From: Methanomassiliicoccaceae archaeon DOK
GTDB lineage: Archaea; Thermoplasmatota; Thermoplasmata; Methanomassiliicoccales; Methanomethylophilaceae
Direction: 5' to 3'
Length of the DNA: 64,000 bases
Assembly (NCBI GenBank): GCA_009911715.1
Contig: CP047880.1
Location: 62,001-126,000 of the forward strand
In this document: piece by piece, positions 45,763 to 53,236 of the stretch
Numbering within the stretch: position 1 is the first letter of the stretch
How the letters are laid out: each line of letters opens with the position of its first letter
The notes under the pieces: model-generated
Seen by the model: only the letters and a program-made list of their open reading frames with translations
What the model was told of the DNA's origin: nothing
Databases searched by the model: none
Program-made: the position numbers and the translations under genes

Positions 45763-46122
45763 ATGAAGAGCTGCAAGACAAATCCCCAGCTCATCGCCAC
45801 CATCGACACGCTGAAGGCGAAGACTAGGGAGACAGAAGCTGCCATCTGGCGAGACATCGCGCTTAGGCTCGAGAAACCCAAGAGGAACTGGGCCGAAGCG
45901 AATCTCAGCAAACTGGAGAGGTACGCACAGGACGGGGAGACCATCGTCGTCCCCGGGAAAGTCCTCGCCGCAGGCAACATCAGCAAGAAGATCACAGTCG
46001 CCGCGTACGACTTCTCGGACGCTGCCGCCAAGGCCATCGTCGCCGCAGGCGGAAAGACGCTCACACTCGAGGAGCTGGCTGAGTCCAACCCCAAGGGAAC
46101 CGGCGTCAGGATCATGAGGTGA
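45763..46122 (+). CDS. rpl18e: Ribosomal protein L18e (eL18)
   Basis: A 119-residue large-subunit ribosomal protein found in archaea and eukaryotes: TNPQLIATIDTLKAKTRETEAAIW, RNWAEANLSKLERYA, TIVVPGKVLAAGNISKKITVAAYDFS. It is first in the L18e-L13-S9-RpoN operon, the usual archaeal order. The leader predicted from the TATA box at about 45690 is about 43 nt. Confidence 0.97.
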   Translation: MKSCKTNPQLIATIDTLKAKTRETEAAIWRDIALRLEKPKRNWAEANLSKLERYAQDGETIVVPGKVLAAGNISKKITVAAYDFSDAAAKAIVAAGGKTLTLEELAESNPKGTGVRIMR

Positions 46123-46127
46123 TTTGG

Positions 46128-46553
46128 ATGGTTACTGTTATCGACGGAAGGAACCTGATCCACGGAAGGCTGGCCAGCGTGGTCGCCGAGAGGATCATGG
46201 ATGGAGAGGAGATCGTTGTCCTCAACGCCGAGGCCATCGTCATCACCGGTGTCAAGGAGCAGGTCTTCGCCGACTTCAAGGCGAAGGTCGACCGCGGAGA
46301 CACCACCAAGAGGAAGGGACCCTTCTACCCCCGCAGGGCGGACCTCCTGTTCAAGAGGTGCGTCAGGGGAATGATCCCTTGGACCACCACCTCCGGAAGG
46401 GACGCCTACAGGAGACTCCACGTCTTCGTCGGCACCCCCAAGCAGTTCCAGGACTGCGAGAAGGAGAGGCCCGAGGAGGCCTGCAGGAAGATCACCGGCA
46501 AATACACGACCCTGGGAGCCGTATCCAAATTCCTGGGTTCCAACGTGAGATGA
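46128..46553 (+). CDS. rpl13: Ribosomal protein L13 (uL13)
   Basis: A 141-residue ribosomal protein: MVTVIDGRNLIHGRLASVVAERIM, EEIVVLNAEAIVITG, GPFYPRRADLLFKRCVRGMIPW, YRRLHVFVGTP. ATG 46128 (GGTGATTTGG ahead) was preferred over ATT/ATG readings starting within the L18e end. 5-bp gap from L18e. Confidence 0.97.
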   Translation: MVTVIDGRNLIHGRLASVVAERIMDGEEIVVLNAEAIVITGVKEQVFADFKAKVDRGDTTKRKGPFYPRRADLLFKRCVRGMIPWTTTSGRDAYRRLHVFVGTPKQFQDCEKERPEEACRKITGKYTTLGAVSKFLGSNVR

Positions 46554-46557
46554 TCCC

Positions 46558-46959
46558 ATGGTTGAGTGCGTGAACACAAGCGGAAAGAGGAAGACCGCCA
46601 TCGCCAGAGCCACCGTCAAAGAGGGCTCCGGAAGGGTGACCATCAACAAGGTCCCCATCGAGGTCTTCACACCCGAGCTGGCTAGGCTCAAGATCGAGGA
46701 GCCTCTGGGACTCGTTCCCGAGAAGGCCGAGAAGGTCGACATCGCCGTCACCGTCAACGGCGGAGGCGTCATGGGACAGGCTGCTGCCGCCAGGACCGCC
46801 ATCGCCAGGGGACTCGTGGAGTTCTACAAGGACGAGGAGCTCGAGGCCATCTTCAGGGCCTACGACAGGACCCTCATCATCAACGATGACAGGCGCAAGC
46901 TCCCCAAGAACCCGCTCGGACCCGGTGCCCGTGCCAAGAAGCAGAAGTCCTACCGTTGA
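46558..46959 (+). CDS. rps9: Ribosomal protein S9 (uS9)
   Basis: A 133-residue small-subunit protein: SGKRKTAIARATVKEGSGRVTIN at the N-terminus, GGGVMGQAAAARTAIARGLVEF in the middle and the basic C-terminal tail GPGARAKKQKSYR that reaches the P-site tRNA. 4-bp gap from L13. Confidence 0.97.
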   Translation: MVECVNTSGKRKTAIARATVKEGSGRVTINKVPIEVFTPELARLKIEEPLGLVPEKAEKVDIAVTVNGGGVMGQAAAARTAIARGLVEFYKDEELEAIFRAYDRTLIINDDRRKLPKNPLGPGARAKKQKSYR

Positions 46960-46968
46960 GGTGCTGGT

Positions 46969-47160
46969 ATGATAATTCCTGTGAGATGCTTCACTTGCGG
47001 AAGGGTCGTCGGTTCGGCGTATCCCGAGTATGTGAAACGCGTGAGCATGGGCGAGGATCCTAAAGCGGTTCTCGACGACCTCGGATTCGAGAGGTACTGC
47101 TGCCGCAGGATGATCGTTTCCCACGCCGACCTCATCGGAGAGATTGCTCCGCTCGGATGA
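46969..47160 (+). CDS. rpoN: DNA-directed RNA polymerase subunit N (Rpo10)
   Basis: A 63-residue zinc-binding assembly subunit of archaeal RNA polymerase: [14 protein letters not shown] and the second half of the zinc site in [10 protein letters not shown]. Last gene of the ribosomal operon; the rpoK/S2 genes that often follow are not here, replaced by tRNA-Pro and the integrated element. Confidence 0.97.
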   Translation: MIIPVRCFTCGRVVGSAYPEYVKRVSMGEDPKAVLDDLGFERYCCRRMIVSHADLIGEIAPLG

Positions 47161-47238
47161 AACTCCAGCTGGGGCGGGACCATGGTCCCTGTCCCAGCGT
47201 CAACTTTTTATCTGAAAACCTGTTCCCCCGTTTCACAC

Positions 47239-47311
47239 GGGCCCGTGGGGTAGCTTGGTATCCTTCGTGCTTGGGGTGCACGTAACTCCAGTTCAAATCT
47301 GGGCGGGCCCA
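47239..47311 (+). tRNA. tRNA-Pro (GGG), likely integration target
   Basis: Acceptor GGGCCCG pairs with CGGGCCC, anticodon stem CGTGC/GCACG encloses loop TTGGGGT (anticodon GGG), T arm CCAGTTCAAATCTGG, discriminator A; CCA not encoded. The element with a tyrosine recombinase begins directly downstream of its 3' end, the usual attB arrangement. Confidence 0.94.
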
Positions 47312-47578
47312 CTTCTCACCCCTCTGTCTTCGAACGCTTTCCCCGCCGTCTCTTTATAAACATCCGGCCGTCGGACCGGATGGAAAGTTAACTCCGGCAC
47401 GGACATTTCCCTTCAGGGGTGGCCAGACGTCGGATTTTTTCAAGAATGGGCGGTAATGGTCGACAGCGGGAATCCCGCCGTCGGCGAGTTTGTGCCGGCG
47501 GTCCTCAGACCGTCGGCGGAGGGATCGGATCTGTCAGCCCTCGGCCTGTGCGGTCGGTCGAACGGGGCCTGGGCACGC
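47312..47578. other. Gap between tRNA-Pro and first element gene
   Basis: A TATA-like TCTTTATAAACA at about 47350-47361 faces right, but I see no convincing gene after it: the GC-rich open frames here (47419 and 47456) run antisense into the next gene. An imperfect hairpin (GCGGGAATCCCGC) is at 47465-47477. This is where an att core or a small RNA could lie. Confidence 0.3.
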
Positions 47579-47944
47579 TCATGCCCTTCCCTCCCTCAAA
47601 AGGTAGATGCCCCATGCCATGTCCGCCTGCTCGTTCTCCGTCATCCCGTCATCGAACATATCTGGGTACTTCCCGCGCATCCTCCCTATCATGGCGCGGT
47701 CCTCCGCTGTGACCTCCGGTTCAGGTCCATGGTCCTTCCGGTCCCTGTATTCGAGCCGCAGGATCTCCAGGCACTGGCGGTCCGACACATCCTTTCCGAA
47801 CATCTGCGGGAACCTGTGGCGAGCCATCTCCACCGCACGACGTTCCTCCTCGGTCAGCGGGACGTCGTACAGGTCGTAGTAGTCCCTGGCGAATTTGCTG
47901 GCCTCCTCGAAGTCCAGCTTGCCTTTGATGATGAGTCCGCTCAT
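47579..47944 (-). CDS. Hypothetical protein of the element (121 aa)
   Basis: A 121-residue acidic, mostly helical protein. Two similar segments stand out: RRAVEMARHRFPQMFGKDVSDRQ and DRAMIGRMRGKYPDMFDDGMTENE, an internal duplication of about 25-30 residues. No family was recognised. It follows the recombinase gene on the same strand (40 bp), like an excisionase or small accessory protein, although no helix-turn-helix is clear. Confidence 0.65.
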   Translation of the reverse strand: MSGLIIKGKLDFEEASKFARDYYDLYDVPLTEEERRAVEMARHRFPQMFGKDVSDRQCLEILRLEYRDRKDHGPEPEVTAEDRAMIGRMRGKYPDMFDDGMTENEQADMAWGIYLLREGRA

Positions 47945-47984
47945 GATCCCGCCTCCCCGGACATTCCTGCGACGTAAAGCGGGT

Positions 47985-48968
47985 TCATAGGTGCCCCCTC
48001 CATGTGCGTCTGTGGGCCATGCTGCGGTTCCGGCTCACGTCTATTGCGGCGGAGTATTTGGTCAGGGTCTTCCCGCTGGACGCCTTCCTGACCCTGGCAT
48101 AGAACATGTCCGTGGTCTTGGCGCACTTGTGGCGGAGCTCGTCCGAGACGTTCTGGAGCAGGTCGCTGTCGTATTCGCAGAACCATGTGGCGACGGTGGC
48201 GCGCCAGGTCTTGAGGGTGAACTGGATTCCGGTGGCCTCACTGACCTTGCGCATCTTCGCGTTGACCGATTTGAGCGTGTATGTCCCCACATCGCCTTTG
48301 TAGAGCCTGGGGAACAGCCAGTCGCTCTCGATGTTGTTTCTCCTGAGATACCTCTCCCTTTCCTCAAGGTAGCGGATCAGCGTGTCCACTGATCCCTCGA
48401 AGAGCAGCTGGACCCATTCGCTGTCCGCGTATCTTCCGTTGCCCTTGGGGTTCGTGATGCGGAAACGTCTGCCGTAGATGTCCAGGTCGTTCACCTTGGC
48501 GAGCCTGATCTCCGACGGCCTGGCCATCGTCTGGTACGCGAGGTATATCATCCCGCGGACGATGGATCCGTTCCATCCGGGCAGGCCGTCGATGTAGTTC
48601 ATGACGGTGAGCGCTTCCTCCTTGCTCAGGTGTTCGATACCCTTCAGCGGAACGGAGAGGCCGGCGTTGCTCCTGACGCGCATGGCCGAGTAGTTCTCGA
48701 AATGCTGGAGGTACTGGTCGACCAGTTGTAGGTACTTCTTCATGGTGGATGTCTCCAGACGACTGTCCCTCATGGACTTGAGAAACTCCTGGATGTCCCT
48801 CCTGGTCATCTTGTCGGCTTCCAGTGTGCTGATCTTGCCGTCGGAGTGCAGCTTCTCCATTCTCGTCGCTATGGTGCCCAGTTTGCATCTGCGCTCCTCT
48901 GATGTGGCCTCGTTCCAGAAGCCGGTCTGGGCATCGATAAACCCATCGATCCCGTCTCTGAAGTTCAT
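47985..48968 (-). CDS. Tyrosine recombinase / integrase
   Basis: A 327-residue site-specific recombinase. An N-terminal SAM-like core-binding domain (MTRRDIQEFLKSM, TSTMKKYLQLVDQYLQHFE) precedes the catalytic domain. First Arg in TMARPSEIRLAKVNDL; the second box is degenerate in its histidine (FTLKTWRATVATWF, so Lys replaces the usual His of HxxR); the nucleophile Tyr is in TTDMFYARVRK. It should insert the element at tRNA-Pro. ATG 48968 opens the frame. Inverted GTGAACG/CGTTCAC halves upstream (49051-49080) could be arm-type or operator sites. Confidence 0.9.
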   Translation of the reverse strand: MNFRDGIDGFIDAQTGFWNEATSEERRCKLGTIATRMEKLHSDGKISTLEADKMTRRDIQEFLKSMRDSRLETSTMKKYLQLVDQYLQHFENYSAMRVRSNAGLSVPLKGIEHLSKEEALTVMNYIDGLPGWNGSIVRGMIYLAYQTMARPSEIRLAKVNDLDIYGRRFRITNPKGNGRYADSEWVQLLFEGSVDTLIRYLEERERYLRRNNIESDWLFPRLYKGDVGTYTLKSVNAKMRKVSEATGIQFTLKTWRATVATWFCEYDSDLLQNVSDELRHKCAKTTDMFYARVRKASSGKTLTKYSAAIDVSRNRSMAHRRTWRGHL

Positions 48969-49086
48969 CTCGTCCAGCCTCCCGAGACGGGTGATGATGT
49001 TCCGGATCCGTTAACTACGTTCACTTTCAGGGATGTCCAGGCATTGTGTGAACGCCCAGTTACCGATGTGGTCCGTTCACCAGAAG

Positions 49087-50691
49087 TCATTCCGCATCCA
49101 CCTCCCTGCATGAGGGTTCGGACTTTCTAGTGGGGGATTCTATCTTGCCAAAGAACATGAGGTTGTCGTAATCCCCGAATGTTTCGATGGCAGTCAGGAA
49201 GTTCCTGTCGAAGGACTTCGCATCGGTGTTTATCCGCCTGTGGTTTCCGTACGCCTGTTTGAGATCGAACCCGAGGGATACAAGTCTTGTCGTCAGGGTA
49301 GTTGCGGAGTAGGGTACGGAATGGCCCAGGTCCCTCTCCCTGTCGGTGTATTCGTCTCTAATGTCTTTCGTCGTTATTCTGTTAAGCAGTTCCTTGCAGT
49401 CTCTCAAAGACACCTCCGTTTTCTTCACGTCGAGGGGGTGTGAATCCATGTATCCTCTCTGTATGAGCCTGAGCATGGCGTTGAACATGCCCCCTTCGAC
49501 CGAGTCTATGTTTCTAAGGCGGATGCCATCGATGCTCTGCTGGATCAATGAGAGCATCTCCCGCTCCGATTTCGTTGTGCACCCGATGGTTGCGAACAGC
49601 AATGCACGGTCCATGTCGCGCCCCATTATCGGAACGGACGGCAAATCGTGCACGTATGCATACTTGTATTTCCCCAACTCGGGTATGGTCCTGGTCAGCT
49701 GATCCTTTATTATGTTCCTGAACCGTTTGAACCAGATTCCACCCAGTTCAAGGTTCTCGTATTCGGTTCCCCTGTGTGATTCGGTCAATAGTTTCAGGCA
49801 ATGCAGGTCCTCCAGGATCATCTCAGGGTCGTCCTCAGGATATTCCCAAGGCACATCCTCAAGGTAATTGACCGAGTAGACCATGCTGTCGTTTCCAAGT
49901 CTTCCCAATTCGATCGGCAGCCCGCGGTTGCAAATGTCCTCTGGGACGGAATCCCCACGTGTGGCGTAAACCACAGGGGTGTATGCTTTGCAGACTTCGA
50001 TTTTGCGTGTGTCGTTGATGAAGCGTATGGTTCCGCCTTCTTTGCTGCACACGTCCAGGAGGAATTGGTACAGGTCGCCGCCACGTGACTTGCTCTCCAT
50101 GTTGCGACCCATCTCGTCCAATGCGAGGGATACGTCGTAGTCATGGACCAACCGGGTAAGTGCCGCCGAACTGTAGTTGGTCCGGTACACCCCCCTGTAC
50201 ATCACTTTGCTGATGGCCATTAGCAGCGTGCTCTTACCAGATCCAGTAAAGCTGTTCACCACCAAGTGTGGGATCACTGCGAACTGGTCTTTGAAATAGC
50301 TCCCTATTACGTAGTTGGCTGAGGCGACGGCCTGGTTGTCATCGGCGAAGCATACCAGTTTCTGGAGGTACCTGGTCAGTCTCTCGGCGATTCCAGACAT
50401 TATCCTGATCGTACGTTCTTCGATAATGTCCGCGGCCTCCGACTCACTCGATCCAAGCGGCCCTCCGAGTTCGGATTTCCAATGTTCAAGGCGTGTGAAT
50501 GTCGGAAGTTTCCAACAGATGGAAGCTTCCAGATCCCTGAGCATCTTGATTTCCGACTCACTGAGATTCTGGCACCATTCGGAGTACGGCATCATCTCTA
50601 TGCCGCCTCCTTCGTGGATGACCGCCATGCCCTTCGATCCGGACTTATCCTTGTAGGGTTCGATCAATATGGCATCATTAATTGTAGCCAT
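49087..50691 (-). CDS. P-loop NTPase, putative replication helicase of the element
   Basis: A 534-residue ATPase from ATG 50691. Walker A is VNSFTGSGKSTLLMA (about residue 160), Walker B VSLALDEMGRN, a sensor-like VVYATRGDSVPEDI follows, and the C-terminal part looks like a winged-helix segment (YSATTLTTRLVSLGFDLK). This layout resembles DUF927/SF3-like helicases of plasmids and viruses. A replication role is inferred. ATG 50709 is in frame, but the stop of the preceding gene overlaps ATG 50691, which supports the latter. The N-terminal 120 residues show no primase motif. Confidence 0.75.
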   Translation of the reverse strand: MATINDAILIEPYKDKSGSKGMAVIHEGGGIEMMPYSEWCQNLSESEIKMLRDLEASICWKLPTFTRLEHWKSELGGPLGSSESEAADIIEERTIRIMSGIAERLTRYLQKLVCFADDNQAVASANYVIGSYFKDQFAVIPHLVVNSFTGSGKSTLLMAISKVMYRGVYRTNYSSAALTRLVHDYDVSLALDEMGRNMESKSRGGDLYQFLLDVCSKEGGTIRFINDTRKIEVCKAYTPVVYATRGDSVPEDICNRGLPIELGRLGNDSMVYSVNYLEDVPWEYPEDDPEMILEDLHCLKLLTESHRGTEYENLELGGIWFKRFRNIIKDQLTRTIPELGKYKYAYVHDLPSVPIMGRDMDRALLFATIGCTTKSEREMLSLIQQSIDGIRLRNIDSVEGGMFNAMLRLIQRGYMDSHPLDVKKTEVSLRDCKELLNRITTKDIRDEYTDRERDLGHSVPYSATTLTTRLVSLGFDLKQAYGNHRRINTDAKSFDRNFLTAIETFGDYDNLMFFGKIESPTRKSEPSCREVDAE

Positions 50692-51176
50692 GGTAGCTAG
50701 CTCCATCATCGAACAGGACGATTGTGCCTAGTCTGCGCCCGCCATGTCTATCTATGGCTCTGAAGCGAACGTCTTCTGACAGGAATGCGTCCAGTTGTGT
50801 CTGGTAGGTCTGCTTAGCAACCCTGTTCAAGGCGATCGACCCCAGGAATCCTCTGGTTGGGAGAAGGCCGGAATTCCGGTATTCCTGCGGTCAAGTCCAA
50901 GGCGTAGTGGTCTTTGCAATCCAGGTTTTTGGTCAATAGGAGGAATGCTGGGCGGTCCAGTGACTCTGCGAAAGATGACATCAGGGCCACGGATTTGTTG
51001 ATGAGTTCGCTCTTTCCGATGTAGAAGATCGATCTCATCTGGTTTATGGAAGTCACGGTGTTGGGGCTGAGCGAGTATGTGTGTCTGGTAAACGTAACGT
51101 CTTCCAGTGGTTTCGGTTTAGTATCAAGTCTGATGCAAAGATTAACGTCTATATATTCAGCATCGTATTTGTCCAT
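50678..51176 (-). pseudogene. Element gene with a frameshift (about 165 codons)
   Basis: Reading left from ATG 51176 (good ribosome site GGAGGTG 4 nt before), the frame codes 120 residues and stops at 50814. A second frame, offset by one base, takes over somewhere in 50830-50885 and reads LLPTRGFLGSIALNRVAKQT through DVRFRAIDRHGGRRLGTIVLF to a TAA at 50678 that overlaps the ATPase start. The coding style of both halves and the overlap say they were one gene. Either a true frameshift mutation, a sequencing error or programmed slippage near CCTTCTCCCAA. Function unknown. Confidence 0.6.
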
Positions 51177-51189
51177 TCACACCTCCATC

Positions 51190-51222
51190 ATCTGCCCCTG
51201 GCAATCCCCAGGGGCGATTTTT
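51190..51222 (+). terminator. Hairpin followed by T-run
   Basis: GCCCCTGG-CAATC-CCAGGGGC-type stem directly followed by GATTTTTG on the plus strand. It looks like an intrinsic terminator for rightward transcripts, yet no rightward gene ends here. On the minus strand it lies in the leader between the RHH gene and the frameshifted gene, where it could act as an attenuator or protect an mRNA end. Confidence 0.5.
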
Positions 51223-51236
51223 GTATTCATTTCCTC

Positions 51237-51386
51237 TCACTCCTTTTTGTGGTTGGCGATGTAGTCGCGGATAGCACAGCGGACGAGGTCCGATCTGCTC
51301 CTCGCATACCCCTCCTCCACGAGCCTGTCGATCTCTGCGAGGTCCATAGGGCTCGGGTTTGTTGTTATACGGATGACTTTGGTCAT
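51237..51386 (-). CDS. Ribbon-helix-helix (CopG-type) regulator, 49 aa
   Basis: From ATG 51386: strand TKVIRITTNPS, helix MDLAEIDRLVEEGYA, helix SRSDLVRCAIRDYIANH, a complete RHH fold. The frame is open upstream to 51428, but TATA-like CTAAATAG (minus strand, about 51417-51424) puts the start near 51394. Likely a repressor of the element's replication genes that follow on the same strand. Confidence 0.8.
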   Translation of the reverse strand: MTKVIRITTNPSPMDLAEIDRLVEEGYARSRSDLVRCAIRDYIANHKKE

Positions 51387-51486
51387 CACCCTAGAATAAA
51401 CTTTCACATATTTGATACTATTTAGCATCAGATAATCGCTAAGTACGAGTGAAACTGTCTATAATCGAGAGGATTACGATTAAATC

Positions 51487-52032
51487 ATGTTGGACTGGTA
51501 TAAGGGTGTGGTCGGAGTCGAAACAAGAAGGATATTGATCGCGGTGCCTGTGGAACTGCACAGCGATTTGCTCAAGCTCTACCCTAATTCCAGTCCGTTA
51601 TTTTCCAACATGTCGGATGTGTTCAATTCCGCTCTGCGCTGGCATTTGGAGGCAGTCTACCTGGACATTAGTGCCTCGTTCTTTTCAAAATGGCTTGAAA
51701 TTGAGAAGGAAAGTGGGAAGGATTCGTTTCCTGAGTTTATGTATGTCCATAGGGAAGAAGTGGGTTTCGACAGTTTCAAGGATTTAATCGATATGTACAT
51801 GGAGCAGGTCGAGGACTATAAACCGGACATCTCTCGTCTGCAAGTAACGGTTCCGTTGGGGTTAATCAAGAGGGTTCTGGACACATACCCTGTGTTTGTA
51901 GAATATGCAAAGGAAGATGGCCGCATAACTGGCAAGATGTCGGAGACGCGTTACTATACCATAATTATAGCTGCTTATCTCAATCACGTCCATGAGGATT
52001 GGGAGAAGTTAATCATAATCAACAATGACTGA
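51487..52032 (+). CDS. Single-chain double ribbon-helix-helix protein (1)
   Basis: A 181-residue protein with two segments that each follow the RHH order. First: strand RRILIAVPVELHSD, helix, then NMSDVFNSALRWHLEAVY. Second: strand RLQVTVPLGLIKRV, helix, then KMSETRYYTIIIAAYLNHV. The two repeats are joined by about 70 mostly helical residues. RHH domains normally dimerise to make one DNA-binding sheet, so this could fold as an intramolecular dimer. TATA TCTATAATC (51455-51463) lies 25-30 bp before the ATG. AT-rich codon use. Fold call is by eye. Confidence 0.6.
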   Translation: MLDWYKGVVGVETRRILIAVPVELHSDLLKLYPNSSPLFSNMSDVFNSALRWHLEAVYLDISASFFSKWLEIEKESGKDSFPEFMYVHREEVGFDSFKDLIDMYMEQVEDYKPDISRLQVTVPLGLIKRVLDTYPVFVEYAKEDGRITGKMSETRYYTIIIAAYLNHVHEDWEKLIIINND

Positions 52033-52033
52033 T

Positions 52034-52156
52034 TCATAATCGTAAAAAATCATCCCTCTCTCGTTGCCTCTGAGCGCAAACGATGGCTCTGCCAGTTGCC
52101 AGCACCTTGACCTTCACGATTTCGATATGGGCGGGGAACGAGGGGTTTTCGGCCAT
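52034..52156 (-). CDS. Possible small protein (40 aa)
   Basis: ATG 52156 opens a 40-codon frame: MAENPSFPAHIEIVKVKVLA, then TGRAIVCAQRQRERDDFLRL and TGA. A TATA-like element (TTTTATC, minus strand, 52182-52188) is about 29 bp upstream, as for leaderless genes elsewhere in the window. The protein would have a strand (IEIVKVKVLA) and a basic helix. Convergent with the double-RHH gene. No family recognised; may be spurious. Confidence 0.4.
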   Translation of the reverse strand: MAENPSFPAHIEIVKVKVLATGRAIVCAQRQRERDDFLRL

Positions 52157-52489
52157 GTGCAGATTTATTCCATTTAGTATTGATAAAACACTATTTGTGG
52201 CTAAGCAACAATTATAATTAATATTCTAAAGCCATGCCCATAGTGCTCCGCCGCATCTAGCATCGTCCGGGGTCACAACACCAATGGCTGGATAGAATGG
52301 CGCACCGACGACGGTATTATCCTGGACGAGGTTCTTCGTATGGCACCACAAAACGAATGACACGGTCTAACTGGAACCGTATCTGGACCTCAAGTGAGTT
52401 CCTGGAATCTTCGGTAGCTCGTTTTACCATGTATTCGGAGGATGTGGTTGCAAACATCATTATTAAGTCTATAAATGATACCATTATTG
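52157..52489. other. Intergenic stretch with promoter elements
   Basis: Mostly non-coding in appearance. It holds the minus-strand TATA at 52182-52188 and AT-rich TTATTAAGT / CTATAAATG at 52459-52477, upstream of the next RHH gene. A plus-strand frame from 52297 (83 codons) runs through the promoter and 58 bp into the next gene; its product shows no family features, so I do not call it. Confidence 0.4.
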
Positions 52490-53026
52490 ATGGAAGCACT
52501 CTACGTCATCTTCTTCACGATGAGTCCGGAGATCAGATACAGGATTGACCGTCTCGTCGAGGTCGGCCTGTATCCGAGTCTGAACGATTTCGTGAAGAGC
52601 TCGTGCAGAACGATCCTGTACTCCATGTCCAGGGCCTCTGTGGAGGGTCCGAGGTCTCTGGCGGATTGGACGGTAGCTGCCGTGGCGCTGTCCCTCACTT
52701 ACCCGTGCTCCAAGGATGACCCTCGCGTGAGTACCAGGCTTCCTCTGGGTCTGTCCAACGTCTTGTCTCATACCGCTGAATCCATCGGCATGTCCGTAAC
52801 GGCGCTGAAGCGGGCGGGGGTGATGGCCGAGCTGATGAACGCCGAGCAGTTCCTCAAGGAATACGAGATCGTTGGTAGCAAGGGCGCCGATTCCATGAAG
52901 GTCATGAGGATGAGGTACAAGGAATCCCACCGTGCAGGGGAGAGGGTCCCCGGAGGATGTGGCCGGCTGAACATGAAGAAGATCGACCGGGAATTCCATT
53001 CGATGATGGTGCAGAAGCGGCTCTAG
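52490..53026 (+). CDS. Single-chain double ribbon-helix-helix protein (2)
   Basis: A 178-residue protein from ATG 52490 (ATG 52475 also in frame). Two RHH-like segments: ALYVIFFTMSPEIRYRIDRL then SLNDFVKSSCRTIL, and RVSTRLPLGLSNVLSHTAES then MSVTALKRAGVMAELM. The linker is shorter than in the 51487 protein and the two are not obvious close copies. The C-terminus is basic. Stop is TAG; reading through it would add about six residues. Followed by 210 bp without a gene, AT-rich, with a weak AGCCC/GGGCT hairpin near 53110. Confidence 0.6.
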   Translation: MEALYVIFFTMSPEIRYRIDRLVEVGLYPSLNDFVKSSCRTILYSMSRASVEGPRSLADWTVAAVALSLTYPCSKDDPRVSTRLPLGLSNVLSHTAESIGMSVTALKRAGVMAELMNAEQFLKEYEIVGSKGADSMKVMRMRYKESHRAGERVPGGCGRLNMKKIDREFHSMMVQKRL

Positions 53027-53236
53027 ACATCATTTTCCCAGAAATAATGTCGAATCAGCATTCGTTTCCATTAGCACTGAAAAAAGGTAGCCAGAACGAA
53101 GTGTCCATAGCCCACGGGGGGCTTTCGAACATATCATATATATTTCTAGGGCGACACAGAGTTATATCGTATAATTCGGTCATACATTTCTTCAGTTGTA
53201 GGGGATAATGGGTTTGTACTCGACATCAGTGCCGGC

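Noticed and set aside
52297-52548. An 83-codon plus-strand frame before the second double-RHH gene
   Set aside because: It covers promoter elements, overlaps the next gene by 58 bp and shows no family features.
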